Shown: positions 42,072 through 52,900 of the stretch, one piece after another
How positions within the stretch are numbered: the stretch's first letter is position 1
How the letters are laid out: the number at the start of each line of letters is the position of its first letter
DNA from: an uncultured Clostridia bacterium
GTDB lineage: Bacteria; Bacillota; Clostridia; UBA1381
NCBI GenBank assembly: GCA_934476075.1
Contig: CAKSNH010000011.1
Location: 1 to 64,000, forward strand
DNA: 64,000 bases
Reading direction: 5' to 3'
The notes under the pieces: model-generated
Told to the model about the DNA's origin: nothing
Database searches by the model: none
Seen by the model: only the letters and a program-made list of their open reading frames with translations
Translations under genes and position numbers: made by a program

Positions 42072-43973
42072 ATGTCGGGTTTTGATATAGCAAGCTACAT
42101 GAAACAGACGGTAACGAACAAAAACAAATACGATAACGCAAAAAAATCAGGAAATATAGACGAAGCAAACAAAATCGCAAATGCACAAAAAACTATTTAC
42201 GATTTAATGGGCCAAAACGGATATTCAGACCAAGCAACGAAACTAAAAAACAGCAGTGCAGAGCAGGCGGTTAATTACCTTAAAAACTTTGACGTAATGA
42301 ACGGCAAGAGTGCTATCAGACCTAAATTTTATGAATTGGGCAAGCAATACGGAATGTCAAGTTCCGATATTGATAATATGCTTAAATATGATGAAACAAC
42401 AAGCAATGTCAGCTTTGGCGGCACTAATTTAGGCAAAGCGAATGACGTAAACGGTGTATCGTATTGGGACGATGATTATTTGACAAAAGCGTTTGACAAT
42501 GTGGCGAAAACAAACGGTTTTAAAAAGTCCGAGGACACAATATATAATCAGGGTTTGCAAAATACCCAAAACATGATTAATGATACATATAATTCGACTG
42601 TATCGGATAAAAATGACATGAAAGCCAAACAGAACGAGGTTTATAACAACTTAATCAACATCAATAACCCGTTAAATACCGATTGGGGCAAGGCTATAAT
42701 GTCACAATATACCGGTTCGGGCAGTTTGGGCGAACAGGCTATTGATAACTCAACCGCAAGCGACAGTTCGTCAAACGGCGGCAACATTGACAGCTATGCG
42801 GCCGCAAACGCAAAAAGACAAAGATTAGCGTTTACCAATGCCGGAGTAAATGCCGTACAGAATGATTGGAACAACAGAATTAACAATGCACTAAATACAT
42901 TGAACAGCTTTGCTACATATAATCAAGGTATTTATGACGCACAAAATAACTTGATTAATCAGCAAGAGCAATCAAATCAACAAGTGTTTGATAACGGCGA
43001 AACAAGAAAAACAAACCAAATGAATAACTGGACAGCGGAAGCCAATATAACAGGCTATGTACCGGAAGCATTAACAAAGAAGAATAATCAGTTCTATAAT
43101 TCGGACGGACAATTAAAACAGGTTGATAATATTGATTATCAAGAAATTATCAACAACAACCAAGCAATATTGCAAGACCCTAACGCAACATCAGAGCAAA
43201 AGGCAAATGCACAAAATACCATAAATCAAGCGTATGTTGCAAGAGCGGACAAGATTTTGAATAACTATGCTAAATACGGACAATATGCCGGTAACATGGT
43301 TATGCCGACAGGTCAAAAGACAGCTGCTGTAAATCAGGCAAACGCTGACAGGGACGCTCAACTATCTATGAGCCAAGACAGCAACTACACACAAAGATAT
43401 GCAAGCGATAATAATTTAGCCGGTGTGAAAGATACAAATGCGGCAAATCTTGAAGGCACAAAATATACCGCTGATACTAACCTTGCAGGTACAAAGTACA
43501 CAACTGACGCAAATGTTCAGATGAACAAACTTGATAATGAAACGAGCAGATACAATGCCGATGAAGCCAATAAGCTAAATAAATACTTAGCTGAAAATGG
43601 TTTGCTGAAAACTTCATCAAGTTCAACAGATAAAGAAAAGTTAAAACAAGATGCAGATACAAATATTTCTAACTGGCTGTATTCTTATGCTAACCTAGAC
43701 CGTGACGGTTCTTATAAAAATTATAACAGCAACGCAAGACCGCAATATATCGCTGCTGAAAAAATTAGCGATGGCGATGTTATTGACGAGATAAAATCTA
43801 CTCTTATAGAGGCCGGCTATACAAACGACGCTGCCACAAATAAGATAAAGGAATACAGAAACAATATAGCAAAGCAAATTGCACAGATTGAAAATAATGA
43901 TTATTCGGATACCGCCGTTATAAATGAAATTAAACAGCGATATGGTTGGGAGGTTGACAATACAAATGAGTAA
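42072..43973 (+). CDS. Asn-rich internal virion-like protein
   Basis: 633 residues, very rich in Asn, Gln, Ala and Thr, with no membrane segment. Repeated short units occur near 445-500 (NLEGTKYTADTNLAGTKYTT). The content and place just before the giant gene resemble ejection or inner-core proteins of short-tailed phages. AGGAGTGA lies before ATG 42072. Its stop overlaps the start of the giant gene, so both are cotranslated. Confidence 0.65.
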   Translation: MSGFDIASYMKQTVTNKNKYDNAKKSGNIDEANKIANAQKTIYDLMGQNGYSDQATKLKNSSAEQAVNYLKNFDVMNGKSAIRPKFYELGKQYGMSSSDIDNMLKYDETTSNVSFGGTNLGKANDVNGVSYWDDDYLTKAFDNVAKTNGFKKSEDTIYNQGLQNTQNMINDTYNSTVSDKNDMKAKQNEVYNNLININNPLNTDWGKAIMSQYTGSGSLGEQAIDNSTASDSSSNGGNIDSYAAANAKRQRLAFTNAGVNAVQNDWNNRINNALNTLNSFATYNQGIYDAQNNLINQQEQSNQQVFDNGETRKTNQMNNWTAEANITGYVPEALTKKNNQFYNSDGQLKQVDNIDYQEIINNNQAILQDPNATSEQKANAQNTINQAYVARADKILNNYAKYGQYAGNMVMPTGQKTAAVNQANADRDAQLSMSQDSNYTQRYASDNNLAGVKDTNAANLEGTKYTADTNLAGTKYTTDANVQMNKLDNETSRYNADEANKLNKYLAENGLLKTSSSSTDKEKLKQDADTNISNWLYSYANLDRDGSYKNYNSNARPQYIAAEKISDGDVIDEIKSTLIEAGYTNDAATNKIKEYRNNIAKQIAQIENNDYSDTAVINEIKQRYGWEVDNTNE

Positions 43974-46900
43974 AATTAATCAATCACAAAATACAAACAA
44001 AGGAAGTCGTTTAAATTGGCTGCTCGGTGAAAACATAGACTTTCAGGAATATGACAGACAAGTCCGTGAAAATTTAAGACAGCAAGAAGAAGCCGAAAGA
44101 AAAAGACAAGAAGAACTAAAAAAACAACAAGAGGAAGAAATAGCCCAAAGGAAAAATAATATGTCATTCGGCAACACCATTCAGGAGAGCGTAAGTCCAA
44201 AAAAGACTGAACCTATAAAAATGAATGAACAGCCTAATAATAATCTTATTTCCGACACTATACAAGGCAGTATAAATGCAAGACAAGACCATACAAAGCA
44301 AGCTATTGAACAAGATAAAATAAATAAAATATCACAAGAATCACGTTTATCCCCTACTCAAAGCAAAAAAAATACTTTTGCAAACTTTAATTCATGGAAT
44401 AATACTATTGAAGAAAACATAAATGCAAGACAAAATTATACAAAATCACTTAGTGCAAACAAGAACCAAAACGAAGCAAAAGCAAATCAAGATGAATATA
44501 ATAAATATGTTCAGATTGGCAAGAACTATAATAAAAATCATGCAACGTGGTATGATAAAATGCTTGGAAGAAATACAAGCACTAAAAATAAAGTTGAGTA
44601 TATCTTAAATATGGATTTTTCAATGGCAGACAGCAATGATGAATTGGCAGATATTCAGTACCAAAAAGACAAATACTCGTCTTTAACAAATGCTGAAAGA
44701 AATGAGTATAATTATTTGTTTGGAAAATACGGAGAGGAAAAGGCAAATGATTATTTAAAAAAATTGGACAGTGAACTAAATAAGCGTATTGGACAAAAGT
44801 ATGAAAAACAGGCAGAAGAAAAAGCAAACAAAAACAAACTTTGGGGAACTGCAAATGCAATATTGACTTCACCTTTCGGAGCACTCGGAGCTATTGATAA
44901 AACTGTTCAGCATATAACAAATAAAGAAAATAATATAGATAGTTATAATAAATTAGGACTAATTTCAAGAACGGGAAATGCTGCAACAAAAGGTCTTACA
45001 AAAGATATGGGAAATGTTTCGAGTTTTTTGACAAACACAGGTCTGTCCATCGGACAAAATTTAGCGACAAGAGCTTTCACCGGTGGAAATGAAGCCGCAA
45101 CATTGGCGGCTATGGGGTTAAGTGCCATGGATAAGAAGTTTATAGAAAACTCGGAAAAAGGTATAGACGATAACAGAAATATGTTAAGCAGTGCTATAAG
45201 CGGCGGTATTGAAGTAGCAACTGAAAAATTCCCTTTTGATAATCTTTTAAAAGTAGCAAAAGTTCCGAAATCGGGAATTAAAGCTACGGTTAAAGAGGTA
45301 TTAAAGCAATCCGGAGTTGAAGGACTTGAAGAAGCAGTTTCTGAAATAGCAAATAATGTTGCAGATGAACGTATATTGGGTGATAAAGCTGACTCAACTC
45401 AATATTATAACAGTTTGGTCGAAAGTGGTATGAATAAAAACGACGCACGTATAAAGGAATTAACACAGTATTATCTTATAAATCCTGCAATATCAGGCTT
45501 GGGCGGATTTATTTCCGGTGGTGTTATGGGCAGCGGCGGCATGGTTGTAAATAACGCTAATATGAAATTAGTAGGAAATGAAATCAAAAAATCCAATCAA
45601 GATTTTCAGCTTGTTGTGGACAGTATTAACGGGCAATACGGTGATGAAGCAAAAAATTATGCTGTTCAATTAATGAATAATGAAATAAAAAACGGCAAAG
45701 AGGTTTCTGATGCTGATATTGGACGTTTGTTTGCTTATGGAACTATATATAACCAAAAAGCAACAAAGAAAAATAATAATTCCGAAGCAGTGACCAGCAC
45801 ATTAAAACAAGAAAATATTAAAACATATGCTCCTGAAAATGCAAGCGACAGTATAAAATCGCTTGAAAATTCATTGATTAAAAAAGGTGCGTCCGACCTT
45901 GACAGACAAAACGTCATTTTGACGGCAACAGACACCGAAAAAACTCTTGCAAATTCTGACAAGAATATCAAGCAAGTGTCAAACGGTATTTCGGTGATAA
46001 CTGATAATGTTAGTTCTGAAATGAAAAACAGTACAGGCGGTAAACCGAACTATTGGAATTTGTTCAATGCTAATTTAAAGGCGGTAACAAATCCGCAAGA
46101 CATTGTTTCAAATGACAATTTTGTAAGAGAATATGCAAGTGAATTTGCTGCTGTATTACAGGCAAACAATTCAGACACATATAATTCAATAGCAAGTGAC
46201 GGTAAATATGCCGTAGATGTTATTTCCGATTATGTTATGTCGGGGAAATTGCCCGATAATGCCGCAAATAATAAACATGTTGTAGACACTCTTGATACAT
46301 TTAAAGGTATCGTTGAAACTGCAACCAAACAGATTAACAAGGCACACGAGCAAATATACGGCGTACAAAATACAGACAATGCCGTAACCGTACAAAATGT
46401 ACAGCCTGCAACAAATGCTGTTCAGGATAATACTGTTGCAGACAGTTCAAGCGGTATTACACCTGTACAGCCTACGGCAAACAGAACAATATCACTTACA
46501 AAAGTCGGTGATTTTTACGAAGCGTATGGCAATGATGCGGCAGAGCTTGCCGGCAAATTAAACCTATCCCCTACCACCAAAACCATAAACGGCGAAAAGG
46601 TGCAAATGGTAGGCTTCCCTACAACTGCCCTTGATAATTACAAAAGCAGACTGGGCAGTGGATATGATGTTGAAATTTCGGACAATTCGCATGATTTAAG
46701 TGCAGACAGTGAAAAAACAAATAATGAATTATCTGTATATGATACGCTTGATAATCTCGGTTTGACTCATGATGAGCAACGTGCTATACTTAATTATAAA
46801 AGCAGTGAAAGCTATAATATAAATGAATTATTATATTCAGGGGAAGAACTTTCGGAAACAGATATCAAAATGATAGGTAATCTGAATAATGCACTTGAAA

Positions 46901-49900
46901 AATTTCCTATATACAAAGGAAAAGTTTATAGAAATATTTCTTTTGATTTTCAAGGGCAAGAAGAATTTGAAAAATTTATAAACGAACATACAGAGGGAAA
47001 AATAATTTCATATCCTGCATTTACATCAGCATCAAAATCGGCAGACGGATATATAGTCGGTGGTGAATTGCTGGTACATATGGAAATTAACAATATCAGC
47101 GGACGTGATGTGTCGGATATAGGTATAGCCGAAGAACAAGAGGTGTTGTTCAAAACAAATTCATCATTTAAAGCAAGCAGCGTAACTTATTATGGTAAAG
47201 CTGTAAATATTATTTTGGAGGAAGTAAGCAATGGTACGAATAACAAGGGAAAAGATGAAACAACTGGTGAGTTTAAAAATGACAGAAAACACTCGGAAAA
47301 ATTTGAAGGAAAAGGTGAACAAGTTGAACGTATTGGACGGCACGAAGAGATATTTGGTTCATCTTCTATTGTTCGAGAAAGAGGGACAGCAAATGATAGC
47401 ATTTCTGGACAACAATCCGAACACAACAAAGGAACAAGCGGAAAAAGTGTGTTTTCAAATAACACAGAACATGACGAAAGAATTGGGCATGACAGCGACA
47501 GAACGGGATTGCCTGTACGGACGTTAAACAATGATGAAAGTGACAGAACCGATAAAGAAGAAGGAAACAAACGAAATATTGAAAGCAAAAGTTCAAACAC
47601 TCACAATAAGCGACCGAACCAAGAAATTTATAATAAGAATGATAGTGTTCGAGAAGGAAGCACAGAAAATGCTAATGTTTTTGGAGAACAATCCGCAGGC
47701 AACGGAGAAGGAAATCGAAACCGAACTATTGCGGATAGTGGAAGAACTACGCATAGCAATAGGGATGCCACGTTATCAGAGGGAGTGGCTGTTCGGATAA
47801 ATCAAAATGACACGCTTATCGATAAATGTGAACTTATACAAACGAAGAATACAAAAACAGGCGAAGATTTATGGGTTATTAAGCCAAATGACAGAATTTC
47901 AAAAGAAGAATACAACGAATTAAAAGGCAAAGTAAAAGCGTTGGGCGGTTACTATTCCCCATTCGCTCAAACTCCGGAAGGCAGAAAAATACCGGGATTT
48001 ATATTCAAGCAAGAGCCGACAGCAGACGTAATAAGTGTTTTTAATGATTTCTTTGGTACAAGCAGTGTTGACAGCAGCGAAAATACAAAATCAGATGCAA
48101 ATGAAAATATTTCAGAAAATGACAATACAGCAAAGCCTATATCAAACGCTAATACTGATTCTTCATTTTCAGGCAAACAGCTTAACCTTGCAGTAAATAC
48201 ACTAAGCAAGGCTCTGAATATACCTATCAGAGTTGTGTCAACCATTACAGACGGCAGAGGGCATAAGGCAAATGGATTTTTCAATGGTAAGGAAATTGTT
48301 ATTGCCAAAGACAGCGACCAACCAATAATAAATGTAATCAAGCACGAAATTACGCATCAACTCAAAAAACAAAGTCCAAAATTATATCAAGAATACTGCG
48401 ACTATGTTATAGCAGCATTAAAGCAAAATGGTATATATGAAGCTTTATTTGATGATTATACTGCATTGTATGGCACACATTTAACAGAGGACGCTATACA
48501 GGAAGAAATTGTAGCCGAAGCGACTGAAACATTCCTGTCTGATGAAAAGGCAATTAATGAGCTTGCAAAAGAAAAGCCGACACTTGCAAAAAAAGTATTG
48601 GCTGTTATTCGTGATATTATTGCAAAAATTCAAGGTATTATAAACAGTAATGCCACAAACGATGTCGCAACCTCACTTACAATAAATCAACTTGAACAGG
48701 CTGAAAAACTATGGGTTAATGCTTTGGCAAATGTTATAGAAACTAAGAAAAACAATACCAAGGTTGAAACTAAGTATTCTTCCGGCAAAAATGAAAGCAG
48801 AATTTATGATTATACAAAATCTTTTGCGGAACAGATAAATGATTGGAAACAGGGGTTAATACCTCAAAACGATTCACTTCTTGTTTCAGGAACTCCCGAA
48901 GTGCTTAAGAAAACAGGTTTTAATGCACTGCCAATAACAATAAATCAAAAACATATTGATTATGCAATAAATGGCACTAAAGATGTAGACCACCATTTAG
49001 GTGAAACATTACTTAAGCAGTTGCCACAGGCTTTGGAAAATCCTGTTGCTATAATAAGTTCTCAGACACAGCCTAACAGAGTGATTGCGATATTAAAAAT
49101 GCAACATAACGGAAAAAATGTCATAACTCCCGTAGAAATAGATGGCTATGGAACACAAAACAATCTTACAATAGATAGTAACGCTGTGGTTTCTATATTC
49201 GGAAAAGATAATGCTATAACAAAACAACTAAAAAATGCTTTAATTGATGAAGCAAACAATAAAACAAGTATGTTTTATTGGAATAAAAAAGAAGCCTTAT
49301 CTTTACTACAGAGACCAGGGCTCCGATTGCCCAACCCCCTGCCTCAAGATGGCTTCATACATAATATAACAGAAAAAAACTCGTCTGTCAAGCCTAAAAT
49401 TAAAAATGCAACATATTCTCAACAATTTAAACGTTGGTTTGGGGATTGGGAGAATAACCCTAAAAAAGCGAGTAAGGTTGTAAATGCTGACGGTACACCG
49501 AAGATAATGTATCACGGTTCGGGTGCTGATTTTACGGTGTTTGACAAAAAGAAAGCTAAATACTCCGGAATGTTCGGCAGAGGTTTCTACTTTACAGACA
49601 GCAAGAGCCATGCGGGGACATACGGAAAACTGTATGAAGTATATCTTGATGTAAAAAATCCCGTTGATGATAAAACAAAAGTAACAAATCAGCAGCTTAG
49701 AAATTTCTTAGAGGCGGTTGCGGAAGATGAGGACTATTCAATAGAGAATTACGGGACATATGATATTGATGAGATTATACCGAAAATAAATCAAGACAGT
49801 CTTTTTACAGTTTTAAGGGACGTTAGTTCAACAGCCATAGGAGATATGGTTGAAGCAACAGAACTGTTTAACAAGGTAAACGGCACTAATTATGACGGTA

Positions 49901-52900
49901 TATTCTCCGATACGGAGTATGTTGTGTTCAAGCCTAATCAGATTAAGTCGGCAACGGATAACATAGGAACATTTGACAAAGGCAATGATGATATAAGATT
50001 TAGCTTATCAAAACCTGTGGAGGAAACAAACGACCTGATAAAAAAGAACGATGTTGAAAAAAGTTCAAATGATGATATAATAAAAGAAACGGAAAGGGGC
50101 AATGAAAATGGCAGAGATAGACAGAAACGTGTTACCAACGGATTTGACAGCGAGAGAAGAAATGATGATAAAACAAATGAAACGCTTCGCAATGCCGGAA
50201 GAAAAGATAGCACGTCAAATATGGGCGAGCAGAGAAGTGAAGTGTCCGGAATTGGACGAAGCGATAAAGAAGTACTGCGAGAGAATGAAAGCGGCAGGAA
50301 GTCCGGATATGGATATGTCAAAGAAAATGCCAGAGTGGTTAAAAAGAACGGTAAGGCGATAAATGTATATCATGGGACGCCATATACATTTAGTCATTTT
50401 GAAAAGCCGTATGCAGACATAGGTATACATTTTGGCACAAAAGAACAGGCAGCAGCCAGATTAAAAAACGAAAATAATAAAAAAATCATTACTGCCGATT
50501 TGGTGATGAAAAATCCGCTTGTAGTATATGATGATATTTTCGGAGAACGCTCATCGGAAGAATATTTAAACGATATTATAAAAAACGCAGAACTTTCGCA
50601 AGATGAAGTTAATTATATTACAGAGAAATTTAATAATTTTTCAGACACAAAGTTACAAGAAAATGCAAGGGTAAGTCTTTTAAAAAAACTAAGCGGAGTT
50701 TATGATTTAGAATTTGAAGCAGAAGAAGATGGAATTTATGTATCAATGTATCTTACTGATGATATTGGCAAAAAGAATTATATTCCTAAATCTGATATTA
50801 TCGACATTGAAACTCTTAAAAATACACTGTCAAAAGAGGATTTTATAGAGTTATATTCCGGAAATAGAATTTCAGAAATTGCAGAAGATACTCTAAGACA
50901 ATTAGGTTTTGATTTGTTTACAGGTATTGAAGGTGAATATCTAAAACTACGAAACATTGAACAATCTCTAAAAGACTTGGGATATGACGGTTTGATTTAT
51001 CCAAACAAAAATGAGGGGCACGGTGTTTCTTATGCGGTGTTTGATAATGAACAGATTACAATAAACAACACAGAAAATGAACCTAGTTATCAATTAAAAA
51101 AACAGTTGACTCTTGAAGAAGAAAATGCAAAACTTAAAGAGGTCAATGAAAGTTTGAAAAAACAGTTAAAATTATCCGATGGGATTGAGGTTAAGCGTAG
51201 TCAGGTATTGCGTACAGCAAAGAAAATTATCAAAGAATACAGCAGTGAATATAATGTTCAAAAACTCAATGATGAACTGACCGGAATATTTGACAAGTTG
51301 GCTAATAACAATCAATCAGAAGAGTCTTTTGCGACAGCATTGGAAGAACTGAACAACGTTATGACAGGTGTCCTTGAAAAAAGTAAAGTATTGGACACTA
51401 CCGTGTATGACCTATACAAAAATCTCAGAAAAGAATTGCGTTCGGTCCGTATTAATGTCAGTGATAATGTAAAGGCAGACTTTGGTTCTAAAACTAATTA
51501 TGAATTTTTCAGAAAATCTATGTTCGGCAAATTGAATTTGTCAAATGAAGGTGTGGAGATTGATTCATTTTACGACGAACTGTCAAATGAATATCCGGAG
51601 CTGTTTGACAGCAACATAATAAATCCTACCGACCAGTTGCTTAGAATTGCCGATATACTTGAAGGACTGCAACCTGTATATTACAATCCTTATAATATGT
51701 CTATAAGCGAAATTGCTAATGATATGGCATATAATGCATTAGCTGAATATGCTATTATGAAAAATGAAGCCCCGACTTTTGCAGACAAGAAAAAAGCAGA
51801 ACTCGACAAAGTGAAGAATTTAATGAAACTTAGGATTGTGCAAGTTCGTGAACAGTACAGAACAAAGAATGCTGAAAATCTTGCAAAGCAAAAGAAAAAA
51901 CACAAATTGTTAATGGAACAATTAAGAACAGATGCAAGACTTAAAATAGAGGATTTGAAAAATGAATACAAAAGACAAATTGCAGAACTTAGAGCTGACA
52001 AAAATTCTAAAAAACATGACGCAGTTTCAGCTGAAAAAGCAAAATCAGCAGCCAAGTTAAAAAAATTAAAAGAGGACACTGAACTTAAAATAGAGGCGGT
52101 CAAAGCTCAATACAAAGAGCGTATTGAAAAAATCAGACTTATAAATGCAGGTAAAATTGCTGTGCAGACTGAAAAGTTTACGAATTATAGAAATCGTCAA
52201 AGAGAAAAAGCCGCAGTAAAGAAATTCAAAGCAAAAATCAAGGACGATTTTAATACCCTGTCAAAATGGTTATTAAAACCTACTGATACACAACATATTC
52301 CCGAAGGGCTGAGAAAGTCGATAGCGAATTTTTTAAGTATTATTGATATATCGGCAAATGATAAGGATTCAAAGGTAAACGAAAGATTAAGAAGTTTGGA
52401 AAGGGAATTTTTAAAGGTACAAGCAGAACCCGAAACGGCAAGTCAATTAGAAACTTTGGACCCTGATTTCTTGCCGAGGCTGACCGAATTTATAGATATT
52501 CTCGGTGATAATATTTTTCAGATACAAGATATGAACAGCACACAATTAAAAGAACTTGCATATTTTACTAAAGTTATCAGACATTGTGTAGTTGAAGCAA
52601 ACAAATTGCTTGCCGGCAATAAAAAAGCGGAAATATCTGATTATGGTATTAAATCTATGAATGATATGGCAAAGCATAAAGTTCATAATGAGAAAAGCGG
52701 TCTTGTCGGAAAAGCGGATAAGCTGCTAAATATGGATATGCTTGCGGCTGTTGATTATTTTGAGGAACTGGGCAATACAATGTCAGAACTTTATATGAAT
52801 ATCCGAAAAGGTTTTGACAAAAAAGTTGATAATGTTCATAGAACACAGGAATATATAAAAAAATTACTAAACGGAACAGATGTAAGTAAGTGGACCGGTG

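Noticed and set aside
44423..44608. 61-codon frame in another frame of the giant gene
   Set aside because: Lys/Gln/Ile-rich low-complexity product, no ribosome site, no paralog; unlike the three nested frames it looks like chance.
47231..50362. Nested frames explained as sequencing frameshifts or a split giant gene
   Set aside because: The giant frame stays open over 11 kb and codes for recognisable domains before, between and after the nested frames, so no shift is needed.
48090..52103. Minus-strand frames opposite the giant gene and replication genes
   Set aside because: They are hydrophobic shadows of coding DNA without ribosome sites or homology among themselves.
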